Source of the DNA: Thermosynechococcus sp. M98_K2018_005
GTDB lineage: Bacteria; Cyanobacteriota; Cyanobacteriia; Thermosynechococcales; Thermosynechococcaceae
Assembly (NCBI RefSeq): GCF_015295825.1
Contig: NZ_DVEH01000001.1
Span: 1-62,450, forward strand
Direction of reading: 5' to 3'
Length of the DNA: 62,450 nt
The notes beneath the pieces were generated by a model that was not told the origin of the DNA, searched no databases, and worked only from the letters and a program-made list of their open reading frames with translations. A program made the translations under genes and the position numbers. Shown here one piece after another: positions 28,500-37,786 of the stretch; within the stretch, counting starts at the first letter, position 1, and the number at the start of each line of letters is the position of its first letter.

Positions 28500-29840
28500 C
28501 TATTCACCTGTAATCGCAAGGGGACTCACCCACACGGGCGGACAGCAACCGTAGGGGGTCACTTCAACCTCCGTGCCCAGATGGAGGACGTTTTTCAGCA
28601 GGCTGCGGATGTCTCCGGCCACGGTGGCCGCTTCAATGCTGATGGCTTCGCCGTTGCGCAGTAACCAACCGTCAAAGGGCAAGGAAAACGAGCCTTGAAG
28701 GGCTTTGACACCGGCGTGCAGAGCATGGAGTTCATCAATCCACACAAGGCCATCGGCGCGATCGCCCCCTTCACCCGCTGGAACATCGTAGAAATGACCA
28801 CTGACCGTTACCTTTGCCCCTAAGTTGGCATGACCCGTGGGTTGGGTTTGAAAGCGGCGAGCGGTGCCTGCACTGTGGTAGAGACCCGTAAGAATCCCCT
28901 GCTCAATTAAAGGGGTGCGGCGGGTGGGAGTCCCTTCGCCATCAAAGAGGGGTTGACCGACATTTTCAGGGTGGCGAGCGTCATCATAGATGCTGAGAAG
29001 GGGGCTGGCAATCACCTGATGCAGGGACTCTGGGGTTGAGAGGCTCTGGCGATCTAATATGCTTTGGGCATTAAAGAGATTACTAAAGGCATTGAGCAAG
29101 CTGAGGAAGGCGGCGGGCGAAAAAAGAACGGGGTATTGACCCGAAGCAATGGGTTCATAGGCCAAGTGGCGAATGGTTTTCTCGGCCACTTCATCAATGC
29201 AGCCTGCAATGTCTAAGTGCTCAAGATCGGGACTGATGCGAATGGCACCGGCACTGCGGGGTTTGCGACCCGCCTCATCGGTTTTGCTGTAGAGATAGAG
29301 CGTGGTCGTGGTGGTGGTTTGCTGGCGATTGGCGCCCTCACTGTTGAGATAAAACCGTTCTAACCGCCGCTGACTGAGACCATTGTAGGGCACACTGGCG
29401 ATCGCTGGGTGGCGTCCCAAGAGGTCTTGTTCCGCAGCAATCAGTTGATCCAAGAGGGTTTTTGCCGGGGCAAGGGGCACATCAGCCGTCGTTCGCGTTG
29501 TCTCCCCAAGGGGCGCTGTCGCCAAGGGGCTAAAGTCGGGAATGTCCTCGGTGACGCCAAAGGCACTGGCTTCTTTGGCCATTTCGAGGGCTGTTTCCAG
29601 ACCGCAATCGTCCAATTGGGTGGTGCTGGCGACCCCTAAGCGACCCGTTGAGTTCCACACCCGCACGGTAATCCCCGATCGCTGGGAGGCCTTCACCTGT
29701 TTGGGTTCCCCCTGCTGTACTTGGACACTCACCTCATCCACGTGGGAGCCACCAAGGTCAAATTTCTCAATACCAAGGCGGCGGGCGATCGTCGCGACCC
29801 GCTCGTGGAGGGTAGATGTAGGGGTCAAGGTTACCGTCAT
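28500..29840 (-). CDS. TldE/PmbA-like protein of the TldD/E protease family
   Basis: A 446-residue member of the TldD/TldE (PmbA) family, whose two subunits form a protease that processes small peptides and toxins. The catalytic HExxxH motif of TldD is not found, which points to the TldE-type subunit. Typical features are RSGITVRVW near 54-62, NSEGANRQQ near 168 and the C-terminal DGWLLRNGEAISIEAATVAG region near 400. TldD itself is not in the window. Confidence 0.82.
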   Translation of the reverse strand: MTVTLTPTSTLHERVATIARRLGIEKFDLGGSHVDEVSVQVQQGEPKQVKASQRSGITVRVWNSTGRLGVASTTQLDDCGLETALEMAKEASAFGVTEDIPDFSPLATAPLGETTRTTADVPLAPAKTLLDQLIAAEQDLLGRHPAIASVPYNGLSQRRLERFYLNSEGANRQQTTTTTTLYLYSKTDEAGRKPRSAGAIRISPDLEHLDIAGCIDEVAEKTIRHLAYEPIASGQYPVLFSPAAFLSLLNAFSNLFNAQSILDRQSLSTPESLHQVIASPLLSIYDDARHPENVGQPLFDGEGTPTRRTPLIEQGILTGLYHSAGTARRFQTQPTGHANLGAKVTVSGHFYDVPAGEGGDRADGLVWIDELHALHAGVKALQGSFSLPFDGWLLRNGEAISIEAATVAGDIRSLLKNVLHLGTEVEVTPYGCCPPVWVSPLAITGE

Positions 29841-29980
29841 GGTGTTCGGAGGGATTAATTAACAAATCTTAAAACTATTCTAGCCCTATCCTCGCTGCTG
29901 CGAGCGATCGCCAAAGTCGACCAAACCTCATCATTTCTCGCTAAGATTTTTGGAGCAATGTCAGTTACGGGAAAAAATTC

Positions 29981-30310
29981 ATGGTGCAACCATCCCTAGG
30001 GATCGATGGTGACGGTGAATGGTTGGGGGGAAAATCACCCCAGTGGTCTGAGCGCCGCGCCCGCCTTGAAGAATTAATTGTGACACTGCGGATTGCCGAT
30101 GAATTGGCGGCTGGTAAATACTTGATTACCAGTGGCGAATTGGCAGAATTGATGGATGTGCACGCCAGTGCCGTCACCAGTCGCGGTGAAGAATGGACAT
30201 GGCGCAATTGGCAAATCTCCCGCGTCCGCCGTGAAAGCAACCAAATCCTCTGGCAATTGGAACGCATTGATGTTGCCAAAGAGCAGTCCTCAGAATTGCC
30301 GCCCACCTAG
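29981..30310 (+). CDS. Conserved-looking small protein, unknown function
   Basis: A 109-residue hydrophilic protein. Residues 20-75 form a helical, possibly DNA-binding region (LRIADELAAGKYLITSGELA, then LMDVHASAVTSRGEEWTW). No family is recognised with certainty. The RNase D gene starts 14 bases downstream and is probably cotranscribed. Confidence 0.65.
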   Translation: MVQPSLGIDGDGEWLGGKSPQWSERRARLEELIVTLRIADELAAGKYLITSGELAELMDVHASAVTSRGEEWTWRNWQISRVRRESNQILWQLERIDVAKEQSSELPPT

Positions 30311-30324
30311 TTTGCGAGCGAACC

Positions 30325-30960
30325 ATGGATCTGGAATTTCCCCTTGAGTGTTTTGAATACGATTTGAGTGCCACCGCCCTAGCCCATTTTCTCAATGCCG
30401 ATCAGTTGGCCGTGGATACGGAAACCATGGGCTTGAATATCCCCCGCGATCGCCTGTGTCTGGTGCAGGTGTGTGACCCCGAGGGGCAAGTAGCCGTCGT
30501 CAAGATTGGTCGCGGCCAAGCCGAAGCCCCCCACCTTCAGCAACTCCTAGAGCACCCCCGCATTACCAAAATCTTTCACTATGCCCGCTTTGATCTGGCC
30601 ACATTGCGCTACCACTTGGGGATCCGTGTTCATCCCGTCTTCTGTACGAAAATTGCCAGCAAGATTGCCCGCACCTATTCCCCCCGCCACGGCCTTAAGG
30701 ATTTGGTTCTGGATTTGCTGGGGATAGAAATTGACAAATCGGCTCAAAGCTCCGACTGGGGCAATGCGATGGCACTGCGGGAAGATCAACTGCGGTATGC
30801 GGCCAATGATGTGCGCTATCTGATTCCCTTACGGCAGCAACTCACGGCAATGCTGAAACGGGAAGAACGCTTTGAGTTAGTGCAAACGGCGCTGAGTTGT
30901 CTACCCGCGATCGTCGATCTGGATTTAGCGGGGTACACTCAAGTCTTTGAGCACGGCTAG
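30325..30960 (+). CDS. Ribonuclease D-type 3'-5' exonuclease
   Basis: A 211-residue DEDDy exonuclease domain of the RNase D type, acting on RNA 3' ends with two metal ions. Motif I is AVDTETMGLN near 32-41, motif II FHYARFDLATL near 87-97 and motif III YAANDVRYLIP near 155-165. The C-terminal HRDC domain of full RNase D is absent, as in many cyanobacterial versions. The last 36 bases overlap the 3' end of the convergent nuclease gene. Confidence 0.9.
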   Translation: MDLEFPLECFEYDLSATALAHFLNADQLAVDTETMGLNIPRDRLCLVQVCDPEGQVAVVKIGRGQAEAPHLQQLLEHPRITKIFHYARFDLATLRYHLGIRVHPVFCTKIASKIARTYSPRHGLKDLVLDLLGIEIDKSAQSSDWGNAMALREDQLRYAANDVRYLIPLRQQLTAMLKREERFELVQTALSCLPAIVDLDLAGYTQVFEHG

Positions 30961-31695
30961 AAACGCGTCAATGGTCAAAACAGAAGTTGGCTGGCGACGC
31001 TGACACCGCTCATTGAAGGCACACTCATGGCAGTATTCCCGCATCTGGGCGGGGGGCACTTGGGGCAAATCCTGTCCTTGCTCATAGGCTTGCAGCCACT
31101 GGCGCAGTTGGTTAAGGCACTGCTCTAGGGTGTGGTGGATTTGCTGGTGGATTGCCTCACTGTAGGAAAAGGTGTAGAAATTTGCTCCCTTCTCTCCTTG
31201 GGCAAACCAGTAGGTCATGGCAATCTGGCTGGGGAGATAGGAACTAGTGGCTGCCAGGAGATAGCAGTACAGGCGAGTCTGCCAATGATGGCTTAGGGTT
31301 TTTGGGGCGGGCAGGCGGGCATAGGTTTTCCAGTCGAGGATCTGCGCTTGCCCCTGGCCAAAAATCACGTAGTCATAAACGCCCACAAGGGTAAACTCCT
31401 GCCAGCCCAGACTGCGCACGTGCTCTGCTTCTCCTTGACCCTCAATCATGGGCGGCGGCATGGTTTGAAAGGCCGCAAACCACGGTTGTAATTCCGGCTG
31501 CGCCTCAAGAATTGGGTGGATATCGAGTCCTTGAAAGTGCTGTTGCATCAGGCGGTGGAAGTCGCGACCCCGCTTTTGGGCAGTGGTTTCCGTTAATTGT
31601 GTGGCCTCTGGCAGCATCAAGCTGTCGAGATAGCGGTACTGGTATTGCCGTGGACAGGTTTGTAATGTGCGTAAATGGGCTTGGGAAAGTTGCAT
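30925..31695 (-). CDS. PD-(D/E)XK nuclease with Fe-S cluster cysteines (Cas4/AddB-like)
   Basis: A 256-residue nuclease of the PDDEXK_1 superfamily. An N-terminal LSQAHLRTLQTCPRQYQY carries C14; the catalytic core is GVYDYVIFG followed by ILDWKTY (D-x-K). C222-x2-C225-x5-C231 (CHECAFNERC) completes a four-cysteine pattern seen in Cas4 and AddB, where the cysteines hold a 4Fe-4S cluster. The substrate is presumably single-stranded or recessed DNA. It lies 3 bases downstream of the M48-like gene. No cas genes are next to it, so a repair role is as likely as a CRISPR role. Confidence 0.82.
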   Translation of the reverse strand: MQLSQAHLRTLQTCPRQYQYRYLDSLMLPEATQLTETTAQKRGRDFHRLMQQHFQGLDIHPILEAQPELQPWFAAFQTMPPPMIEGQGEAEHVRSLGWQEFTLVGVYDYVIFGQGQAQILDWKTYARLPAPKTLSHHWQTRLYCYLLAATSSYLPSQIAMTYWFAQGEKGANFYTFSYSEAIHQQIHHTLEQCLNQLRQWLQAYEQGQDLPQVPPAQMREYCHECAFNERCQRRQPTSVLTIDAFLAVLKDLSVPR

Positions 31696-31698
31696 GGC

Positions 31699-33762
31699 CT
31701 AGATCCAACCCAATAGTGTCATGAGGCCGTAGAGGATCCATAGTGTAGCAACTACAACTGCCCAATAGGGGGCAGCCCAAGATTGCTTTTGCTGTAAATC
31801 CGGGGAGTGCCACTCACTCACCTCAACAAAGGGAACTGTCCCACGTCGAAACCAACCGCGTACCACCAGCGATCGCCCCACCAAGGTTTTCAGATAGGCG
31901 GGCTCAAGGATTGGCCAAATCGGCCCCCAAGCTCTATGGCAGCGCAGGGGAAACAAGCCCTGATCTGTCTCCAGCCACAGGTGCTGTCCTAGACCATTGC
32001 GCAAGCCCGTCACTGCCCCTAAATGCCCCTTTAGCTCGGCAACGGGACTATTGAGGGGCAAAAGACGATGGAGAAGCTGACCCAAGGTGTAAGTTTTGGG
32101 GGGCCGAGGAGGGTAGTAGGCGTTCAAGCGTAAAAAGAGACCTAACCCAATGCCAAGGGGAATAAAGCCCCGTGCCAAGGTTAACCCATCCGCCAACCAC
32201 CACAGAGGAAAGGCGATTGTGCCCGCCCGCAGCGCAAATTGACCAACCCCCGTGAGGATGAGTGTGAGCCCAAAGCCAGCGATCGCCCCCCAGAAGGGAG
32301 CCAGTTGTTGCCAAGCCCGTTGACAGCGAAGGGAGGGAGCAGAGGTCAGGGAAAGCAGGGGTTCCAGTCGCCATTGCCGCGCATAGGTCATCAGGGCTTG
32401 CAGGCGCAGTCCAAGGGGACGATGGGAGGAGGTCAAGCGAAACCAATATCGCAGGGGATGGGCGGTATCCCAGCGGATCAACGTTGGCCAATCGAGGGGT
32501 TGATTTCCCCACAGGGCGGCTTGGGTTGGATTGAGGGGCAGGAGCAGGCGCAAGGATTCTAAGGGAGCACCGATTTCCCCCTGGGCACGCACCGTCGTTG
32601 CTGTGGCTTCCATAAGGCGAAACCAAGCCATGACAAGGGTATTGGGATTACCGATCAAGGCTGCCCCTTCGCGATCGCTATAGTAGTGCCGCAATTGATT
32701 GCTCCAAAAGCAGAGCATCTCCAGCCCACGAAAGAGGAGGTAACTCCCTTGACCCACCATGGCACAGAGGAGATAGAGAGTACCCCTGATGATCCACTGT
32801 CCCCAGTGCTTGCCATAGGGAGGTGCCAAGCGATCGCCCCAACAACTACACCAACTGTAAAGGTCATAGGGTAGTTGCAACAGCAGTACAAGGGGGGTCA
32901 CTAGCGTATTCAGCCCCAGCCGCAGTTGGGTCATTTCAGTGGCCATTAAAGCCAACAGTTCCTCACTAGAGAGCGATCGCAACAGACCTTCGCTAACAAT
33001 GATGCGGCGCTGCCAGCGTCCATAGCTAAAAATGATCGGTACTGCCGTCATCAAGCAGCCTATTTGGGGACGGGGTTGCCACCATGACCACGGCAAACGC
33101 CCCAAGAGCATCACCGTTTCGGGACTATACTCCTCAAGTTCTCCGAGACTAACCGGACGCAAACCATAACGGGCACGCAATCGCCACGACCACAGCCAAC
33201 TACCACCACTGAGTAGCCCCAGCCCCAAACAGCCCAGCAAAAACCACGCCATCACCCCTTCCCAGCCCCGCAGGAGTGCCAGTTGATCATTCCCATAGCT
33301 AAGGAGACCAGCAATCACCCCTTGGAGCAGCCCTTGCAGCAGCCAGGCAATCAGTAGCAGTGTTGCCCCCTGACTCAGCCAAAGATAGATGCGAGGCACC
33401 CGCCGCAGTTGTACGGGCGGATTGGTACCCGTTGCCGCAACAAACAGAAGATGGGGCGAGGTCGGTTCCTCTTCGCGATAGCGTTCTAACTCTGGTAGAT
33501 ACTTTTGTGCCCAGGCCTGAAGCGGCGGCAGGGACGATCGCGCCAAAAGTTGACATAGATCAATGGCCTCTTGCCACTGGTGGGTGTGGGCATAGGCTTT
33601 AATCAGGTGCAGATGAGCCTTTAGACCTTCGCGGCGTTGACCGTGGCTGGCAATAACTGCTTTGAAGGCGGCGATCGCCAGTTGATAATCTCCACGATTA
33701 AAGGCCGCTAAACCGGCAACGTAGCGAGGATCTAGGCGAAAATCGGATTCTGGATCGGCCAT
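31699..33762 (-). CDS. TPR plus M48-like membrane protein lacking the zinc site
   Basis: A 687-residue membrane protein. Residues 10-95 look like TPR helices, then several membrane helices follow (125-155, 165-190, 285-345, 495-550, 665-687). The segment LRSLSSEELLALMATEMTQL (261-280) aligns with the HExxH helix of M48 peptidases, but both histidines are replaced (T275 and Q279); HYYSDREGAAL near 359 corresponds to the region of the third ligand. It therefore looks like a catalytically dead M48 relative, perhaps a scaffold or regulator of membrane proteolysis. The Fe-S nuclease follows after 3 bases. Confidence 0.7.
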   Translation of the reverse strand: MADPESDFRLDPRYVAGLAAFNRGDYQLAIAAFKAVIASHGQRREGLKAHLHLIKAYAHTHQWQEAIDLCQLLARSSLPPLQAWAQKYLPELERYREEEPTSPHLLFVAATGTNPPVQLRRVPRIYLWLSQGATLLLIAWLLQGLLQGVIAGLLSYGNDQLALLRGWEGVMAWFLLGCLGLGLLSGGSWLWSWRLRARYGLRPVSLGELEEYSPETVMLLGRLPWSWWQPRPQIGCLMTAVPIIFSYGRWQRRIIVSEGLLRSLSSEELLALMATEMTQLRLGLNTLVTPLVLLLQLPYDLYSWCSCWGDRLAPPYGKHWGQWIIRGTLYLLCAMVGQGSYLLFRGLEMLCFWSNQLRHYYSDREGAALIGNPNTLVMAWFRLMEATATTVRAQGEIGAPLESLRLLLPLNPTQAALWGNQPLDWPTLIRWDTAHPLRYWFRLTSSHRPLGLRLQALMTYARQWRLEPLLSLTSAPSLRCQRAWQQLAPFWGAIAGFGLTLILTGVGQFALRAGTIAFPLWWLADGLTLARGFIPLGIGLGLFLRLNAYYPPRPPKTYTLGQLLHRLLPLNSPVAELKGHLGAVTGLRNGLGQHLWLETDQGLFPLRCHRAWGPIWPILEPAYLKTLVGRSLVVRGWFRRGTVPFVEVSEWHSPDLQQKQSWAAPYWAVVVATLWILYGLMTLLGWI

Positions 33763-33780
33763 ACTTGAGTATTCCCCAGT

Positions 33781-34158
33781 TCACGGCTGCTGGCTACCAC
33801 CGAGGGCGTGGGCTTTCAAATCCTCCAGGGAGACATACTCAAGGGCACTGACATGGGTTGCTTCCAGAATTACTGGGGGAGCTACGCCTGCTTCGAGGGC
33901 TTCACGCCAACGGGAGGCACACAGACACCAGCGATCGCCCGGTTTCAACCCCGGAAATTGATAGGCGGGCACCGGCGTCGAAAGATCATTCCCACGGGAA
34001 CGGGTAAATGTGAGGAATTCTGCGGTCATTTCAGCACAGACCACATGGGCACCGACATCCCCCGCCCCCGTCCGACAAAAACCATCGCGATAGAATCCTG
34101 TGAGTGGATTTTGACAGCAGCACTCTAAGGGTCTTCCCAACACATTCATTGCCGTCAT
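33781..34158 (-). CDS. DUF2237 family protein
   Basis: A 125-residue soluble protein of the DUF2237 family, function unknown. Diagnostic are NVLGRPLECCCQNPLTGFYR near 5-24, GAHVVCAEMTAEFL near 40-53, and GDRWCLCASRWREALEAGVA near 78-97. ATG at 34158 has ggggac about 9 bases upstream and is preferred over starts at 34182 and 34149. Confidence 0.85.
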   Translation of the reverse strand: MTAMNVLGRPLECCCQNPLTGFYRDGFCRTGAGDVGAHVVCAEMTAEFLTFTRSRGNDLSTPVPAYQFPGLKPGDRWCLCASRWREALEAGVAPPVILEATHVSALEYVSLEDLKAHALGGSQQP

Positions 34159-34294
34159 AAACCAATGTCCCCAAGTCATCAACCTAAGTTTAGCTATAGC
34201 ATAGGAGTTTTCCCAATGTTCCTATAGCAAACCAACCAATCCTTCACGAATGAGTTAAACTAGGAAGCAGTGTAGCTACGAAAATATTTGACCT

Positions 34295-34579
34295 ATGCCT
34301 AGTGTTGTTCCCCAAGAGCGGCAGCAGGTTATTCGCAAGCACTATCCCAACTACAAAGTCATTGTCCTCAACGATGACTTCAATACGTTTCAGCACGTGG
34401 CTGCCTGTTTGATGAAATACATTCCCAATATGACCAGCGATCGCGCGTGGGAATTAACGAATCAAGTTCATTACGAAGGCCAAGCCATTGTTTGGGTGGG
34501 TCCTCAAGAACAGGCAGAACTGTACCATGAGCAACTTTTGCGGGCGGGTCTGACAATGGCACCCCTTGAACCCGAATAG
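34295..34579 (+). CDS. clpS: ATP-dependent Clp protease adaptor ClpS
   Basis: ClpS delivers N-degron substrates to the Clp protease. It has 94 residues. Typical features are YKVIVLNDDFNTFQHVAACL near 20-39 and the VHYEGQAIVWVGPQEQAELY region near 58-77. Cyanobacteria can carry two ClpS paralogues; which one this is cannot be decided here. Confidence 0.93.
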   Translation: MPSVVPQERQQVIRKHYPNYKVIVLNDDFNTFQHVAACLMKYIPNMTSDRAWELTNQVHYEGQAIVWVGPQEQAELYHEQLLRAGLTMAPLEPE

Positions 34580-34688
34580 GCATTGCCCTTTGTAAAGCTT
34601 GTTATCACGGCTATTAAAAACTTTGAATCCTGTTACCTTTCTTCATATGTCAGGATAAAAGGTAGTTTCAAAGATTGAGGAACTGCCT

Positions 34689-36404
34689 ATGGCCGTCACT
34701 ACGCCCAAACGTCCACCGCGCTTAACGCTTCAGGTGTTGGACATTGCCCCTGAGACGACGGCAATTCGCTGCCTAGATTGGGATCGCGATCGCTTTGATA
34801 TTGAGTTTGCCCTTGAAAATGGCACCACCTACAACTCCTTTGTGATCAAAGGGGAACAGATTGCTCTCGTAGATACTTCCCATGCCAAGTTTGGCGATCG
34901 CTACCTCGAGCAACTCTGGCAATTGGTGAACCCCAGTGACTTGGACTATCTCATCGTCAGCCACACCGAACCCGACCACAGTGGCCTCGTCAAGGACGTA
35001 TTGGCAAAAGCTCCCCATGTAACCGTGGTGGCCTCGAAGGTGGCATTGCAGTTTCTTGGGGATTTGATCCATCAGCCCTTTAGTCAGCGGCAGGTGAAAA
35101 ATGGCGATCGCCTTGATTTAGGCAAAGGGCACGTTCTTGAATTTGTCATGGCACCCAATCTCCACTGGCCAGATACGATCCTCACATTTGATCACGGCAC
35201 CCAGACCCTCTTTACCTGCGATGTTTTTGGTGCCCACTTCTGCAATGACGATCCCTTTGACACCGAGCCAGAACTGCTGGAGCCAGATTTCAAGTTCTAC
35301 TATGACTGTCTCATGGGGCCCAATGCCCGCTCAGTCCTCTCCGCCTTCAAACGCTTGGAACCCCTGCCCCCCGTGCAACTGGTCGCCACAGGTCATGGTC
35401 CGCTGCTGCGCCATCATCTGGATCAGTGGCTAGATTCCTACCGCAACTGGAGTCAAGAACAGGCCAAAGCGGCAACAACGGTGGCCATTTTCTACGCCGC
35501 TAACTATGGTTATGCCAATGCTCTCGCAGAGGCGATCGAACGGGGAGCCGCCAAAACGGGCGTGGTGGTTGAAAAAATGGATCTGCTCACCGCTGAACCC
35601 CAAGATATTCGCGAACTTACCGAGATTGCCGCTGGAATTATTATCGGTACACCACCCACTACTGCCGTTGCCAAAACTGCCCTGAGCACGATTCGTGCGG
35701 CCGCCCATGCCAAACAGGCGATTGGGGTCTTTGAAAGTGGTGTGGCCGATGCTGAACCCGCCTATCCCCTACTCAACCAGTTCCGGGATGCCGGTTTGAC
35801 GCCCTCGTTTCCTGTGATTCGGGTAACAGCAACTCCCACCGATGCCCTCTTTCAAGAGGCTGAAGAAGCGGGTACCGACATGGGTCAATGGCTGTTGCGC
35901 GATCGCACCGTCAAGCAGATGAAGGCTTTGGATACCGACTTGGACAAAGCCCTTGGGCGACTAAGCGGTGGTCTCTACATTATCACAGCCCAAAAGGGTG
36001 CCATTAACAGTGCCATGTTGGCCTCTTGGGTGGCACAGGCCAGTACCGAACCGCTGGGGGTTTCCATTGCGGTGGCCAAAGATCGTGCCATTGAGTCTTT
36101 CCTGCATGTGGGGGATACCTTTGTCCTCAATGTTCTCGAAGAGGAAAATTATCAGCCCCTGATGCGCCACTTCCTGAAACGCTTCCCACCGGGCGCCGAT
36201 CGCTTTGCCCATGTGAAAACCTATCCTGCGAATAACGGCAGTCCGATTTTGGCCGATGCCCTTGCCTACATGGAATGCACAGTGGTCAGCCGTCTTGATG
36301 CCCACGATCACTGGATTGTCTATAGCACCGTTGACAGTGGCCGCGTCTCGAAACCCGATGGTATGACCGCCGTTCACCATCGCAAAGTGGGGAACCATTA
36401 CTAA
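34689..36404 (+). CDS. flv3: Flavodiiron protein Flv3
   Basis: Flv3 works, usually with Flv1, to reduce O2 to water downstream of photosystem I, a safety valve under fluctuating light. It has 571 residues: a lactamase-like diiron domain (about 20-265), a flavodoxin domain (about 270-410) and a C-terminal NAD(P)H:flavin-reductase-like domain (about 425-571) found only in oxygenic phototrophs. The diiron ligands are canonical (SHTEPDHSG near 97-105), which distinguishes Flv3 from Flv1. The start MAVTTPKRPPRLTLQ and the end VHHRKVGNHY fit Flv3 closely. flv1 is not in the window. Confidence 0.93.
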   Translation: MAVTTPKRPPRLTLQVLDIAPETTAIRCLDWDRDRFDIEFALENGTTYNSFVIKGEQIALVDTSHAKFGDRYLEQLWQLVNPSDLDYLIVSHTEPDHSGLVKDVLAKAPHVTVVASKVALQFLGDLIHQPFSQRQVKNGDRLDLGKGHVLEFVMAPNLHWPDTILTFDHGTQTLFTCDVFGAHFCNDDPFDTEPELLEPDFKFYYDCLMGPNARSVLSAFKRLEPLPPVQLVATGHGPLLRHHLDQWLDSYRNWSQEQAKAATTVAIFYAANYGYANALAEAIERGAAKTGVVVEKMDLLTAEPQDIRELTEIAAGIIIGTPPTTAVAKTALSTIRAAAHAKQAIGVFESGVADAEPAYPLLNQFRDAGLTPSFPVIRVTATPTDALFQEAEEAGTDMGQWLLRDRTVKQMKALDTDLDKALGRLSGGLYIITAQKGAINSAMLASWVAQASTEPLGVSIAVAKDRAIESFLHVGDTFVLNVLEEENYQPLMRHFLKRFPPGADRFAHVKTYPANNGSPILADALAYMECTVVSRLDAHDHWIVYSTVDSGRVSKPDGMTAVHHRKVGNHY

Positions 36405-36459
36405 ACTTGGGCACTCAGGCGATCGCCCCTTATCCAAAGTGCGCTAGACTAGGTTTGCT

Positions 36460-36541
36460 GCGGACGTGGCGGAATTGGCAGACGCGCTAGATTTAGGTTC
36501 TAGTACCGCAAGGTGTGTGGGTTCAAGTCCCTCCGTCCGCA
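36460..36541 (+). tRNA. tRNA-Leu (anticodon UAG)
   Basis: An 82-base class II tRNA. The acceptor pairs GCGGACG with CGTCCGC, the anticodon arm is CTAGA-TTTAGGT-TCTAG (anticodon TAG), a short variable arm is present, and the T arm carries GGTTCAAGTCC. The discriminator is A. Confidence 0.96.
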
Positions 36542-36659
36542 TTCAAAAGATCAGCAATTGAGTTGCAAAGTTGACAGCTAAGAAAGGATTGGCAACTAGC
36601 CTCCCTTAGACCATCTTTAGAATTCTTTAGAATTCCTTGAATTCAAGATTCTAGAAAAA

Positions 36660-36733
36660 TGGACACAACTGGACTCGAACCAGTGACCCCCACGATGTCA
36701 ACGTGGTGCTCTAACCAACTGAGCTATGCGTCC
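36660..36733 (-). tRNA. tRNA-Val (anticodon GAC)
   Basis: A 74-base cloverleaf on the minus strand. The acceptor pairs GGACGCA with TGTGTCC, the anticodon arm is CCACG-TTGACAT-CGTGG (anticodon GAC), and the T arm carries TGGTTCGAGTCCA. The discriminator is A. Confidence 0.95.
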
Positions 36734-36762
36734 TCGGAATTACTAATATACCATACATGGGC

Positions 36763-37251
36763 TTAGGTTTTGAGCAATTTGACCGTCACATTTGTATCAG
36801 TGCGATCGCTCAAGGAGCGGCTGGCCACCCCTAAAATGACGGGTTCAGTTACCCCCGGTTCAGGGTGCACAACGGTACGCGCGATCACCGTCAGGCGATC
36901 GCCCCCTCGGCCAAGCCGTCCCAAGGAAAACAAATCATTAGCCGCCTGTACCAGCGTTGCTTCAAGGGTACTGCGCTCAATGTCGGGAGGCACGGTGATG
37001 ACCACTTGCGTTGCCCCATTGTCATAGACGAGGGTGTATTTGCTGGCACCGGGCACCGGAGAGTGGACAATCGGCACAATACTCAGGGCAAAGAGTCCCA
37101 CCGTCACAACCCCGAGAAAGCCCGTAATCCCAACAAAGCGAAAGCGTACACCCCAGCGAAAAACAAATGTGAGTGCGGTTAAGCCAGCCATGACAAGGGT
37201 AGCAATGCCAGCCCAGCGGCTATAGGTGGCAAAATCAGCGGGGGTCAGCAC
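36763..37251 (-). CDS. ycf51: Ycf51 family protein
   Basis: A 162-residue protein matching Ycf51 (DUF2518), conserved in cyanobacteria and some plastid genomes, function unknown. Two N-terminal membrane helices (about 13-32 and 38-62) are followed by a soluble domain (about 70-162) with ATQVVITVPPDIERSTLEAT. Its start overlaps the end of sufU by one base. Confidence 0.85.
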   Translation of the reverse strand: MLTPADFATYSRWAGIATLVMAGLTALTFVFRWGVRFRFVGITGFLGVVTVGLFALSIVPIVHSPVPGASKYTLVYDNGATQVVITVPPDIERSTLEATLVQAANDLFSLGRLGRGGDRLTVIARTVVHPEPGVTEPVILGVASRSLSDRTDTNVTVKLLKT

Positions 37252-37736
37252 TACTCTTCCTCCTCATTACTGACAAAACCATTTACAGAGGTTGGATCCT
37301 GCTGCAACGCTGCCCGTAGGGTATGCCATGTCAATGTGGCACACTTAATCCGCACCGGGAACTGAGCCACCCCCTGCATTACATTGAGCTTGCGAAACTC
37401 CCGAGGGAACTCAAACTGCCCCTTCATCATGGCTTGGAACTGCTCCACCATTTGCAGGGCACGACTCACGGGTTGCCCCCGCAGGGCATCGGCCATCAAA
37501 TCCGCTGAGGCCATGGCGATCGCGCAGCCTTCCCCCTCAAACTGAATATCCTGAATGATGGTCTCCCCCTGCTCATTGGTGCCTAGGGCAACAGTTAAAT
37601 CAATTGTGTCGCCACAGGAGGGGTTATGTCCCCGCTGCTGACGATCCACAGGCTGGGTGCGGCCACGGTGGCGGGGTTTCTTGTAGTGCTCCAGAATGAC
37701 TTGCTGGTAGAGGGTGCGGAGATTATCAAGAGACAT
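37251..37736 (-). CDS. sufU: SufU-type iron-sulfur cluster assembly protein
   Basis: A 161-residue IscU/SufU-type protein that binds zinc and accepts sulfur from a cysteine desulfurase for Fe-S assembly. The three conserved cysteines are in NPSCGDTIDL, GEGCAIAMASADLM and RIKCATLTWHTL. The insertion between the second and third cysteines (about 20 extra residues) is characteristic of SufU rather than IscU. Ycf51 follows with a one-base overlap. Confidence 0.92.
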   Translation of the reverse strand: MSLDNLRTLYQQVILEHYKKPRHRGRTQPVDRQQRGHNPSCGDTIDLTVALGTNEQGETIIQDIQFEGEGCAIAMASADLMADALRGQPVSRALQMVEQFQAMMKGQFEFPREFRKLNVMQGVAQFPVRIKCATLTWHTLRAALQQDPTSVNGFVSNEEEE

Positions 37737-37786
37737 TTAGAATACTCTATACTCAGTGCATTTCCTCAAGGTTTTTATAAACTATA

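Noticed and set aside
28500-29840. TldD (catalytic subunit)
   Set aside because: The HExxxH metal motif of TldD was not found, so the TldE/PmbA-type subunit is the better call.
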